A stretch of DNA of 64,000 nucleotides from Microbacterium sp. 1.5R. Its GTDB lineage: Bacteria > Actinomycetota > Actinomycetes > Actinomycetales > Microbacteriaceae. Position 1 is the stretch's first letter, and each line of letters opens with the position of its first letter. A program made the position numbers and the translations under genes. Shown here piece by piece: positions 46,611-54,699 of the stretch. The stretch covers positions 1,550,001-1,614,000 of the forward strand of contig NZ_CP018151.1 of NCBI RefSeq assembly GCF_001889265.1, in the 5' to 3' direction. The notes below the pieces were generated by a model. It did not search any database. It worked only from the letters and a program-made list of their open reading frames with translations, and had not been told where the DNA came from.

Positions 46611-47485
46611 TCCTCTTCGAGCGCGTCGGCCGTGCTCACTCCGACGGCGAAGTACTCGGGCCTGTCATCGCTCTGAGTCATCAGGACGAGGGCGATGTAC
46701 GCCGCCCAGCCTCGCGCGCGGGTCCAGGTGGCGTCGTCGTAACGCTCCCTCGTCGCTCGCCGGAATGCCTCTCGGCCGCAGGCGTCGAAGAGCATCCAGG
46801 ACGAGGCGAGGTCGTAGGCGGGGTCGCCGACCGTGACATCGCCGAAGTCGATGAGCGCGGTGAGCGTGCCGTCGGCGACGAGCACGTTGCCCGGGTGCAG
46901 ATCGCCATGGATCCAGACCTGCTCCGATGCGGGCGGCGCTGCGAGTGCCGCCGCCCAGGCGTCGCGCAGTGCCGTCCGGCGGTCGAACGCGTCCAGACGT
47001 GGCCGAATGGCGGCGTCTCGAGTGGACAGGGCGCGTCCGCGCACCGGGTTGCGGGGAGCATCGACCGGCGCGGCCACGTGCAGCGCGCGCAGGGCGTCCG
47101 CGAGTCGGGGCGCCCAGGTCGCGTTGTCCGGGCGGGAGGAGGCGAGCGCCGTCGTTCCGGGGATCCAGGGCAGAACGGACCAGGGTCGCGGAAAGTGCGC
47201 GCTCGGCTCGCCCACGATCACGGGGACGGGCGCACGGATGCCGACGGCGGCGAGAGCCGGCCCGATCGTGCGCAGGGCACGCTGCTCGTGGGTGATGAGC
47301 GGCACCGAGAGATCGCGTCGAGGCAGCCGCACGGCGAGTTCGGAGCCGAGGCGCCACATCGAGTTGTCCCAGCCGTCGGCGAACAGCCTCAGCGGAAGCT
47401 CGGCGAGGGCGGGGTCCGTGCTTCGGAGGAGATCTCGTACGCCGCCCTCGTTGAGCGAGTACTCGGCAGAGGGGGAGTCCGCCAC
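46607..47485 (-). CDS. aminoglycoside phosphotransferase (APH) family protein
   Basis: 292 residues from GTG 47485. Kinase-like fold: catalytic loop WIHGDLHPGNVLV (Brenner motif HxDxxxxN) and metal-binding IDFGDVTVGDPAYDLA. N-terminal lobe with WRLGSELAVRLPRR. Such proteins phosphorylate small molecules; sequence alone does not show antibiotic resistance. The start follows the stop of the upstream MBL-fold gene by one base. Confidence 0.85.
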   Translation of the reverse strand: MADSPSAEYSLNEGGVRDLLRSTDPALAELPLRLFADGWDNSMWRLGSELAVRLPRRDLSVPLITHEQRALRTIGPALAAVGIRAPVPVIVGEPSAHFPRPWSVLPWIPGTTALASSRPDNATWAPRLADALRALHVAAPVDAPRNPVRGRALSTRDAAIRPRLDAFDRRTALRDAWAAALAAPPASEQVWIHGDLHPGNVLVADGTLTALIDFGDVTVGDPAYDLASSWMLFDACGREAFRRATRERYDDATWTRARGWAAYIALVLMTQSDDRPEYFAVGVSTADALEED

Positions 47486-47486
47486 G

Positions 47487-48125
47487 TCAGATGTCGAGCG
47501 AGTCGCCCGGTTCGAGTATCGAGAACTCGCCGCCGCCCTGCTCGGTCGCCCACTGCAGCCGCTGCCGGTGCATCGTCTTGCCCGCGACGGACAGCGTCAT
47601 GTCGTGAGTGCCGAACGCCCGCCGTGGTTTCACGGCCAGGACGTAGTCCATGGCCTCGCCGATCTTCAGCCACGGCGCGCCGAGCGGTGCCGCGAGAGTG
47701 CCGACCTCGACGCCCTCGGGGATCGCGTACGAGTCGCCCGGATAGTAGAAGACATCGTTGATCAGCACGCCGACGTTCTCGACCACCGGCAGTGACGAGT
47801 GGATCACCTCATGCGTGCCGCCGAAGAAGCGGAGCGTGAACGCACCGACCTCCACCGTCTCGCCCGGAGCGACCACGGAGATGTCATAGCCGTCGGCCGC
47901 GCGCGCGACGCCCGCCGGGGCGTAGATCGGGGTGCCGGGGGCTGCGCGCAGGATCCGATCCAGGTGCTCGGGGGTCCAATGGTCGGGGTGCTCGTGAGTG
48001 ATCACGACAGCGACGAGACCCGAGAGATCGTTCAGGGGAGAGGTGAACGAGCCCGGGTCGAGGAGAAGGACGTCATCGCCCTGCTGGATGCGAAGAGCGG
48101 CATGTTCGAATTTGGTGACGCGCAT
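47487..48125 (-). CDS. MBL-fold metallo-hydrolase (UlaG-like)
   Basis: 212 residues from ATG 48125; AAGGAG lies about 12 bases upstream. The open frame extends through the tRNA-Glu region, which is not coding. Metal motif THEHPDHW (HxHxDH), further ligand in VLINDVFYYPGDSYA, and the last His in AFGTHDM. This is the beta-lactamase superfamily 3 / UlaG-like group, mostly unknown hydrolases. It forms an operon with the APH-like gene. Confidence 0.85.
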   Translation of the reverse strand: MRVTKFEHAALRIQQGDDVLLLDPGSFTSPLNDLSGLVAVVITHEHPDHWTPEHLDRILRAAPGTPIYAPAGVARAADGYDISVVAPGETVEVGAFTLRFFGGTHEVIHSSLPVVENVGVLINDVFYYPGDSYAIPEGVEVGTLAAPLGAPWLKIGEAMDYVLAVKPRRAFGTHDMTLSVAGKTMHRQRLQWATEQGGGEFSILEPGDSLDI

Positions 48126-48278
48126 GAGATGAGTCAACTCCTTCAGGGGCGCCGTGGCAAACCCCTCGGCAGGTGCGCCACGCCCGGGATCTGAAGACCG
48201 TCCCGCTCGATTTGGCGACGTGAGAATCGTCGTGGCATACTTGAACAGTTGTCGCGGCACGGAAACGTTCCGCCAGAC

Positions 48279-48351
48279 GGCCCCATCGTATAGCGGCCTA
48301 GTACGCTGCCCTCTCACGGCGGTAACGCGGGTTCGAATCCCGCTGGGGTCA
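48279..48351 (+). tRNA. tRNA-Glu (anticodon CUC), integration target of the island
   Basis: 73-nt cloverleaf: acceptor GGCCCCA with TGGGGTC (one G-U), anticodon loop CCTCTCA-type with CTC as anticodon, T loop TTCGAAT, discriminator A. CCA is not encoded. The last 14 bases (48338 onward) belong to a 16-bp sequence repeated at 57404-57419, so the present 3' end was supplied by the integrated element and the tRNA stays functional. Confidence 0.95.
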
Positions 48352-48353
48352 CA
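48338..48353. repeat. attL core (16 bp) at the tRNA-Glu 3' end
   Basis: TCCCGCTGGGGTCACA, identical to 57404-57419. It covers the 3' strand of the T stem, the acceptor stem, the discriminator and two more bases. Confidence 0.88.
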
Positions 48354-48380
48354 CAACACAATCTGGCGCTGGTCAGAATC

Positions 48381-48412
48381 AAGAAAACCCCCGGTTTACC
48401 GGGGGTTTTCTT
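48381..48412 (+). terminator. terminator downstream of tRNA-Glu, supplied by the island
   Basis: AAGAAAACCCCCGG and CCGGGGGTTTTCTT form a perfect 14-bp stem with a TTTA loop. It replaces the original terminator, now displaced to 57425 beyond attR. Confidence 0.85.
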
Positions 48413-48451
48413 CGTTTCCGGGCGGTTTCAACTCCGAATGTTGTCGCTTCA

Positions 48452-48475
48452 CGTGTAGCGACTCGTGTAGCGACT
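48452..48475 (+). repeat. tandem 12-bp repeats, candidate integrase arm-type sites (left)
   Basis: CGTGTAGCGACT occurs twice in direct succession (48452-48463, 48464-48475), about 100 bases inside attL. Nearly the same pair, GTATAGCGACT at 12-bp period, is found inside attR (57310-57332). Paired direct repeats on both arms are the expected layout for the N-terminal arm-binding domain of tyrosine integrases. Confidence 0.7.
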
Positions 48476-48515
48476 CGCTGCGTCCGCATCTTAGGTCCGG
48501 CCTAGACTGAGCCGC

Positions 48516-50018
48516 ATGTCGCCTGTGAAGCGCCGTTCTGACGGTACCGGAGGGGAGTGGAGCGAGCAGAAACCCGTTCGCCGCCGCGACCCCGAGACGG
48601 GGAAATGGGTGAAGACGGAAGAAACGCGCACTATCTGGAATGTGTCGCGCCGTATCCCTTGGATGCACCGTGATGACTCGGGCGTCGAACGCGAAGGCGT
48701 CAAGGTGCTCGTCGCTGAGGGCAGCACGCCGCGCATCGCCCATGCGAACTTGGAAAAGCGCATCGCGCGGTTCAAAGAGGTGAGAAACCCTGCGGCAGCG
48801 TTGAGGGAACAGCGGGCCACGGAGACGCTTAGCGAGTACTTCTGGGACACCTGGACCAAGTCGAAGCGGCACTTCGAGTACCGTCCAAACACGGCTCGCG
48901 GACACCTCACGCGGATGCGTCTGCACGTTCTGCCTGTTCTCGGAGACAAGCGCCTAGTGGACCTCAGCCGAGATGACGTCCGACGACTGTTCGAGAAGGT
49001 CATGCCCGAGAAGACCATCGAGAAGGGGAAGTCCAAGGGGCAGAAGTACGGCCCAGAACAGACACGGGATATCTGGAAGACCCTTCACATCGTCCTTCAG
49101 GACGCCGTCTACGACGGCAAGATACCCCGGAACCCCATGGATGACATTCGGGATACTGACAAGCCGAAGCGCGGCGCTGCGACCACGCTTCTCATCCCGG
49201 ACGGCATCGTCATTGACCTGACGAGAACGCTGCGTCGGCCGGAGTGGGAGGTTGAACAGGTTCGGTTCAACCTCGCCCTCCAGACAGGCATCCGAGGCGG
49301 TGAAGCGCTGGGCATCACCTGGGACCGCATCTCCGGAGTGACCGATGGCGATAGCCGCCAGCCGCGCCTAGTCATCTCACAACAACTTGCCCGAAGGGAC
49401 ATCAAGCACGGGCCAGGCTGCAAGTCAGGCAAGGACGGGCAGTGGGCGTGCGGCGTGCAGGCCCGTTACTGCCCGCGTCACGGCGCGCCGCCGACACCGC
49501 GCATCGAAATCGTCAAGTGGACGAAATCGAAGAGGGAACGCAGTCTGCCGCTCACCCGCCGCATGCGGGAGCTACTCCGCACTCAGTTCGAACGACAGCT
49601 TGAATGGAAGCGTAAGTACCCAGGGGAGTGGGCGCAGCAAGAGGCGCTGCGAGATGACCTCTCAAAGCTTGTCTTCACGACCGAGAAGGGTAAGCCGTTC
49701 CGTCCGCAGAGTGATGGGAAGCGGTGGCACGAGCTGCTGGCTGCGGCGGGTCATGCGGATTTCGATGGCTCGGCACACAAGACCCGCCACCTCGCCGTCA
49801 GCGCACTCGCTCTGCAAGGCGTGAGCCTCGAACTTATCGGTGAGATTGTCGGTCACTCGAACGTTGAAATCACGCGCATCTACCGACACATCCAGCAGTC
49901 CGACATCGAGCGCCATCTTGAAGCGCTCGATGACCACTACGAAGCCGTCGAGGCCGCGAGGGAAGCCGCACGGGAAGAATGGGTGAGCGAGCAGCTCTGG
50001 GGTCCACGAGCCGGATAA
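48516..50018 (+). CDS. int: tyrosine recombinase/integrase
   Basis: 500 residues; TAGACT lies 7 bases before the ATG. An AP2-like arm-binding N-terminus, a core-binding helical domain (LSEYFWDTWTKSKRHFEYRP), and the catalytic domain with all expected residues: Arg in LQTGIRGGEALGITW, Lys in VKWTKSKRERSLPL, HxxRH in HKTRHLAVSAL, His in IVGHSN, Tyr nucleophile in ITRIYRHI. An insertion with GCKSGKDGQWAC and RYCPRHG (three Cys plus His) looks like a small zinc-binding module. Catalyses integration at tRNA-Glu. No excisionase is recognised. Confidence 0.95.
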   Translation: MSPVKRRSDGTGGEWSEQKPVRRRDPETGKWVKTEETRTIWNVSRRIPWMHRDDSGVEREGVKVLVAEGSTPRIAHANLEKRIARFKEVRNPAAALREQRATETLSEYFWDTWTKSKRHFEYRPNTARGHLTRMRLHVLPVLGDKRLVDLSRDDVRRLFEKVMPEKTIEKGKSKGQKYGPEQTRDIWKTLHIVLQDAVYDGKIPRNPMDDIRDTDKPKRGAATTLLIPDGIVIDLTRTLRRPEWEVEQVRFNLALQTGIRGGEALGITWDRISGVTDGDSRQPRLVISQQLARRDIKHGPGCKSGKDGQWACGVQARYCPRHGAPPTPRIEIVKWTKSKRERSLPLTRRMRELLRTQFERQLEWKRKYPGEWAQQEALRDDLSKLVFTTEKGKPFRPQSDGKRWHELLAAAGHADFDGSAHKTRHLAVSALALQGVSLELIGEIVGHSNVEITRIYRHIQQSDIERHLEALDDHYEAVEAAREAAREEWVSEQLWGPRAG

Positions 50019-50078
50019 CGGAGCGCGCTGTCCCCGTCTCGTTCCGATAGGTCGGGGCGGGACCCTATGTTGACCCGT

Positions 50079-51569
50079 ATGGTGCGTTTGGGCGAGAACA
50101 TGGGGCGAAGCATGGCGAGGATGAATCTGGCTGAAAGTGGTCGCTGGAGCGGCGAGTGGTGGGTCTCTGGCGAGGACAAGCGCCACCAAGGCACGTTGAC
50201 GTTCAGCCCGACTGACGGGCCGGTCCTCGTGCTGGTGCAAGGCTGGGAGTACCGCACGTATGCCGAGATTCTTCCTGGTCTCAGCGCCCAGCAGACAACA
50301 ACCCGAGACTGGCCAGTCGTATACGGCCTCGCCGGGGGAGTCCGCTTCACTCTCCGGAACGTTGCCCTAGTGTCTGGCGAGCCACACTCGGGCGACAAGC
50401 TCGGAGAGATGACATACCGAGCCGAAGTCGCTCTCGTCGGAGAGTATGTGTCCGAGGAAGCAGCGGGTTACGTTTCGCGCGCGCGCTTTGAGGTCGAGAA
50501 CTTGACGCAGTTCGCCTCGTTCAGCGGTATCGCTTCCAACTGGCTCTTGGACGACAACGACCGTCCGACCGGCGGCGGTAGCGTGAGCCTCGACCTGGTT
50601 CCACTTGCTGAGTTCCAGACGCGCGAGGGTGTTACCAGAATCCACCGTTGGTATGACCTGCCGTCGGCGAAAGCAACTAGACGCAGCTTCACCGGCCAAC
50701 TTGCGGAGACGGTGTACCTCGACATCACGCCAGACTCTCCCGTCGCCCTCGGGTACGTGTTCGCATTGGCAACGAAGCTTTGCCAGCTCGTATCCTTGGC
50801 ATCGTTGGACGCCTGCGGCGTCATCTCGATTCAAGCCGAGGTTCCTCTCGTGGACACCGAGCTGCCCGAGGGACACCCACACGAGAGCAGTCCCGCAATC
50901 GTGGATGTACTCTTCCGCCCGGTCACGATTCCCAGGCCGGATGCCCTCGCCGTGCCAGTACACGACTATGTGTTTACCGCTGCACGAGTTGCGCCGGAAA
51001 TCTTCCTACCCGCTTGGTTCGACTTGGTGGCGGAGCAGGAACCGGCCGTCGGACTGTTGACCGATGTGTTCGCAGGTTCGACGAGCCGCATCGCCGACCG
51101 CGTGCTTGCTGCTGTCTCCGCAGCGGAATCCTTCCATCGCGGGACCAACCCTGAGCCGCCCATCTCGGATGAGGAGCACGAGAGGCTGTTGGCTATCGTC
51201 GAAGCCGCTGTTCCGGATGAGCACAAAGACTCTGTGGGGGCCAAGCTCTCTGACAATCGGCACACGTTGCGCCAGCGTCTTCGGGCACTATTCCGTGGAC
51301 TACCGGAAGAGCTTCAGAAGGCCTTGCGCATCAAGGAGTCGGTGTGGCTTGAAGAAGCAACGAGCGCGCGGAACAAGGTGGCGCATTCCGGAACGGCAGG
51401 AAGCGCCGAAATCGAAGCCCTTGATGCAGTCGCCGAAGTCACCGCGGTCATCGTTCTGCTGCACGTCCTGCGCGCCCTGGGCGTGTCCGACGCCGACTGC
51501 CTGACGCTGTTCCACGAGAACAAAAGGTTCCGTCGGGCGGCGCAGAGTGCGCGCAAACACCTCGTCTAA
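50079..51569 (+). CDS. ApeA-like HEPN-domain protein (candidate anti-phage RNase)
   Basis: About 496 residues from ATG 50079, chosen because TATGTT lies exactly 7 bases upstream; an ATG at 50067 is also in frame. The N-terminal two-thirds (GRWSGEWWVSGEDKRHQGTLTF and following beta-rich sequence, ASFSGIASNWLLDD) matches the ApeA N-terminal domain type. The C-terminal third is helical and ends with the HEPN ribonuclease motif R-x4-H in ARNKVAHSG (Arg at 51369, His at 51384). ApeA-type proteins cause abortive infection through RNA cleavage. This one stands alone with no partner gene in the same direction. Confidence 0.75.
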   Translation: MVRLGENMGRSMARMNLAESGRWSGEWWVSGEDKRHQGTLTFSPTDGPVLVLVQGWEYRTYAEILPGLSAQQTTTRDWPVVYGLAGGVRFTLRNVALVSGEPHSGDKLGEMTYRAEVALVGEYVSEEAAGYVSRARFEVENLTQFASFSGIASNWLLDDNDRPTGGGSVSLDLVPLAEFQTREGVTRIHRWYDLPSAKATRRSFTGQLAETVYLDITPDSPVALGYVFALATKLCQLVSLASLDACGVISIQAEVPLVDTELPEGHPHESSPAIVDVLFRPVTIPRPDALAVPVHDYVFTAARVAPEIFLPAWFDLVAEQEPAVGLLTDVFAGSTSRIADRVLAAVSAAESFHRGTNPEPPISDEEHERLLAIVEAAVPDEHKDSVGAKLSDNRHTLRQRLRALFRGLPEELQKALRIKESVWLEEATSARNKVAHSGTAGSAEIEALDAVAEVTAVIVLLHVLRALGVSDADCLTLFHENKRFRRAAQSARKHLV

Positions 51570-51702
51570 GCGGGCGCTGGTTAGAGTAGGAGCGATAGCC
51601 TGATGACGTAACGACGGACCCAATACTTGCAGCCGTAGTCCTCAGCGACATCGAGTCGGTAGACGAGCTGCGTGGGTTCGCAAGCCTCTCTCGTGATGAG
51701 CG

Positions 51703-52269
51703 CTAACGCGGGCTGACGCCTTCGAACATTCGGCGAAGTTCGTCGTGCGACAGGACGAGCGGCTCGTCTGGGCCGAGAACCGAGTCCTTCGCTCCGGGTA
51801 GCAGGGGTGCGTACAACCCTCTGGCGATACGCTTCAAAGCAGGACGATGCTCGACAAGCAACGCTTCTACGTGCTCGAAAGCGCGCTTCTGTATCGGCTC
51901 CGATTCATCTTCCGGTATTCCGCTTGGACGACCAATGCCGAACAGCCATTGGTCCAAGTCGCCCTTCAGTCCGCTCGCCAGGTTGTCTCCGAGCAGCATC
52001 GACTCCGAACGCGAGCCAGCCGCGAAGTAGGCAAGTGCATCTTCCTCCCGCCCGGGCACCCAGGTATCCGGAAGTCCGTGCATCTGGACGCCACCGGCAA
52101 CCACGATTCCTGCATCTGCAAGCTTGGCGCGCGCAATGTGCTCACGGGGAATCTTCACTTCGATGAACTCAAACCCTAGGACCAAAGCCGCTGTGGCATG
52201 ACCCGCCTCGTGTGCTGCGGCATGTGCGAGCCAAGCGTGCTTTCCACAGCTATCCGTCTTGAGGAACAT
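51703..52269 (-). CDS. stand-alone M41 (FtsH)-like metallopeptidase domain
   Basis: About 188 residues from ATG 52269 (TAAGTT 7 bases upstream); the open frame extends 15 codons more. Zinc motif AAAHEAGHATAALVLG (HExxH), and a later GLKGDLDQW that resembles the segment carrying the third, aspartate ligand of FtsH peptidases. FtsH's AAA ATPase domain and membrane anchor are missing, so it is a free protease domain or part of a complex. It is divergent from the DUF3846 gene. Biological role unknown; phage- or stress-response proteolysis is speculation. Confidence 0.7.
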   Translation of the reverse strand: MFLKTDSCGKHAWLAHAAAHEAGHATAALVLGFEFIEVKIPREHIARAKLADAGIVVAGGVQMHGLPDTWVPGREEDALAYFAAGSRSESMLLGDNLASGLKGDLDQWLFGIGRPSGIPEDESEPIQKRAFEHVEALLVEHRPALKRIARGLYAPLLPGAKDSVLGPDEPLVLSHDELRRMFEGVSPR

Positions 52270-52276
52270 GCGGCTC

Positions 52277-52305
52277 AACTTACCGTCTGAGGTCACGGCT
52301 ACGCT
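52277..52305. promoter_or_regulatory. divergent leaderless promoters of the M41-like and DUF3846 genes
   Basis: On the minus strand TAAGTT (52277-52282) lies 7 bases before ATG 52269; on the plus strand TACGCT (52300-52305) lies 7 bases before ATG 52313. The -10 boxes are only 17 bp apart, so the two promoters share or compete for one polymerase site. Confidence 0.6.
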
Positions 52306-52312
52306 GCCCCTC

Positions 52313-52687
52313 ATGACCGCCCAGACCCTCGTCCTCCGGCCCGCCAGCGACGCTCTGGAGGCCGTGGAGCTATCGTCCGACGCCGGAGGGGACGGGACAC
52401 ATCTTCAGGCGCTCTACGCGGCGCTGGACGTTCGACTCGTCGATGTCATCCGGCTCTCCGACGACATCGACGCGTGGCTTGACGACGAGGGCCGCGTGAA
52501 CGGTTCCGAGCCGAACAGTCTGGCGACGGCAGTATTTCGCGCGTTCGGGTGGCACCTCAACCACGGTGACGACACCCGAGGCGCGGTGCTGTTCGCCGGT
52601 CATGACGGTGAAGGCGGCATGTGCTCGCTCAGCGCCCGTCAGGATGCCATCCTGCGCGACGCTTTCGCCCAGGCGCTCCGTATGTGA
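52313..52687 (+). CDS. DUF3846 domain protein
   Basis: 124 residues from ATG 52313. The pattern LQALYAALDVRLVDVIRLSDDIDAWLDDEGRVNG, shown here across two lines as LQALYAALDVRLVDVIRL and DIDAWLDDEGRVNG, followed by PNSLATAVFRAFG and VLFAGHDGEGGMCSLS, is that of DUF3846, a small family frequent in actinophages and conjugative elements. Function unknown. Its presence supports a phage or element origin of the island. Confidence 0.75.
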   Translation: MTAQTLVLRPASDALEAVELSSDAGGDGTHLQALYAALDVRLVDVIRLSDDIDAWLDDEGRVNGSEPNSLATAVFRAFGWHLNHGDDTRGAVLFAGHDGEGGMCSLSARQDAILRDAFAQALRM

Positions 52688-52791
52688 GCGGACTGCTCGC
52701 CGAGGTCGTGCATGCGACCCTCTGAGCGCTGCGCCTCGACACCCGAGCGGGGCGACCTGGCGGTCGAGAAGTCTGACGGTATCTTCGGGTC

Positions 52792-53841
52792 ATGGGAACA
52801 CCTGGCCCCGCAGCGAAGCGCCACCACTACGTCCCGCAGTTTCACCTGCGTGGCTTCGCTGACGGCGAGACCATCACAACTGTCGAGCTGCCTGGGGACC
52901 GTTCCTACAATCAGCCGGTGCGGAAGGCAGCCGCCGAGAACCACCTGTACTCGCTGCCTGGTCACCCCGACGGTGCGGATGTGTTCGAGAAGGCGCTCTC
53001 GCAACTCGAAGGCGAAGTCGCGGGTATCTTCGCGGATATCGCCTCAGGCACGTGGCCGCTCGATGAGGAATCGCGCGGCAGCCTTGCGTACTACGTTGCT
53101 CTTCAGATGGCCCGTGGGCCGGAACAGCGGCGGAACTCGGAGAATCTCGCGAGGCAGGCCACCCGCATGGAAATCGGGTACGGGGGCCGCGCTGGGGTGA
53201 AGGGGTGGGCCAAGATAAATCTGGGCCTCGACGTGGACGACGAAACGGCCGCGAGGCTGTGGGACGAAGGGATGCGCCCTGAAGGCCCGCGCATCAAGAT
53301 TTCAACAGCCGCGCACATCGAGCAGACGCTCGAAATCGCCGAGACGCTGTTCAAGTACATGAGTGGTCGCCCCTGGTCTCTGGTCCGCTTCGACCAGCGG
53401 TCGCTCATCCTCTCGGATGTGCCTGTCGGACTGGTGCGCCAGCCGGATGATGAGGACTCGTGGATGGGCGTCGGTGTGATGACAGCGTGGGGAATCACCT
53501 TTCCGCTGACGCGCAAACTTGGGCTTCTCATGAACGACCCCAACCTGATGATGGACAACGACATCCCGGTGGAGAAGGTGAGGGCCGGGGAGTTCGACAT
53601 TGCGCAGGCCGGAACGACCGCGATGGAGCGCATTTTCAACGAGCACACGGCCGTTAGCGCCAGCCTGAGGCTGTTTCACCACCCAGAGGATGCGCGCTTC
53701 GTGCCGAGCGGTCTGCCGGACCCTTCGCCGGTTACGATGTCGCTCCAGGGCACGCCGAAGGAATACACAGGCGAGCCATACATCCTGCCGCACATCCCGA
53801 AGCGCAACGTGATTGACGCTAGCTCGGGTGAGGAAGACTGA
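52792..53841 (+). CDS. DUF4238 domain protein
   Basis: 349 residues; TATCTT lies exactly 6 bases before the ATG. The N-terminus has the family signature AKRHHYVPQFHLRGFADG, followed by AENHLYSLPGHPDGADVFEKAL (in part) and a helical middle. A later VRFDQRSLILSDVPVGLV and ITFPLTRKLGLLMND are also family-typical. DUF4238 proteins occur widely as single genes on mobile elements; no activity is established. The conserved HHYVP resembles a metal- or nuclease-site motif, but that is only an impression. It converges, 9 bases apart, with the helical protein gene. Confidence 0.8.
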   Translation: MGTPGPAAKRHHYVPQFHLRGFADGETITTVELPGDRSYNQPVRKAAAENHLYSLPGHPDGADVFEKALSQLEGEVAGIFADIASGTWPLDEESRGSLAYYVALQMARGPEQRRNSENLARQATRMEIGYGGRAGVKGWAKINLGLDVDDETAARLWDEGMRPEGPRIKISTAAHIEQTLEIAETLFKYMSGRPWSLVRFDQRSLILSDVPVGLVRQPDDEDSWMGVGVMTAWGITFPLTRKLGLLMNDPNLMMDNDIPVEKVRAGEFDIAQAGTTAMERIFNEHTAVSASLRLFHHPEDARFVPSGLPDPSPVTMSLQGTPKEYTGEPYILPHIPKRNVIDASSGEED

Positions 53842-53850
53842 CTCACCGCG

Positions 53851-54699
53851 TCACGCGTTGGTGGGCTGGAGGCTCCGTTCGAACGCTTCAACGGCATCGT
53901 CGCACACACGATTCACGGTCTGCGAGAACTGGAGGAGGGTGACGTGCTCTAGGTGCGCATCCGATTCTGGAACCCTCGATGTCGCCAGATGCCGCAGCAT
54001 CATGAACGAGAAGTGGGAAAGGTCGCTGAGGAACTTCCAGGTGATGAACTCAACACTCTCCGAGCCATACTCCGCCTGCACTGGTGTGCTCGTGAACGTC
54101 TTCTTTAGAGCTTGGGATGCGTCGAGACCCACCGCCTCCGCGAGCTGCCGAAAATGCTCCTCAGACTCGCGCTTCTGCTCTTCCATGTGCGCGGTGAGCT
54201 TCTCTGAGTCCCCGGCGGCTTCCGGCACTCCGGATACCGCGACACCCAGCAGCCGGTTGTTCTCCGTGTAGAAGACGTTCTCACTGACGAGAGTGCGGAA
54301 GATGCGCGTCAGCCGTTCCGGGCGGCCCTCTGGAGACTGCAACCACAGGAGCGCGGCGGTGTCTTCCAACGCCGCGCGCATCAGCGGATACATGACCGTG
54401 CTGTCGATGAAGAACTCGCCGGGCCTCGTCGTGAAGACGAGGCGACGTAGGGCGCGGAGCATGCGGGCAGCGTTCCGCGCACGTTCCTGCATGTACCGCG
54501 TGACCGCCAGCGACTTCTCGCCGACCGTGACTGCCGCATTGTCCGCCACGAGACGGGAATCGGAAGAGGGCGCACTGTCGGCAAGAGCCTGAAGCCGTTC
54601 GGCTTTCTCGCCCCACGCCCCGCAGACTGCCCACAACTCCTCAGCCGTCTCAGCTTGTGAGATGTGCGCGTTCATCGACAGCGCCGCTTCATCGCTCAT
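53851..54699 (-). CDS. hypothetical alpha-helical protein
   Basis: 282 residues, almost entirely helical by composition. No family recognised with confidence. Central segment FFIDSTVMYPLMRAALEDTA then ALLWLQSPEGRPERLTRIFR has the R-x3-E-x6-W pattern of some HEPN-like proteins of unknown function (DUF5677-like), an impression only. No R-x4-6-H ribonuclease motif is evident. The start codon overlaps the last codons of the decayed methyltransferase frame (ATGA), so the two were once one operon. Confidence 0.65.
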   Translation of the reverse strand: MSDEAALSMNAHISQAETAEELWAVCGAWGEKAERLQALADSAPSSDSRLVADNAAVTVGEKSLAVTRYMQERARNAARMLRALRRLVFTTRPGEFFIDSTVMYPLMRAALEDTAALLWLQSPEGRPERLTRIFRTLVSENVFYTENNRLLGVAVSGVPEAAGDSEKLTAHMEEQKRESEEHFRQLAEAVGLDASQALKKTFTSTPVQAEYGSESVEFITWKFLSDLSHFSFMMLRHLATSRVPESDAHLEHVTLLQFSQTVNRVCDDAVEAFERSLQPTNA

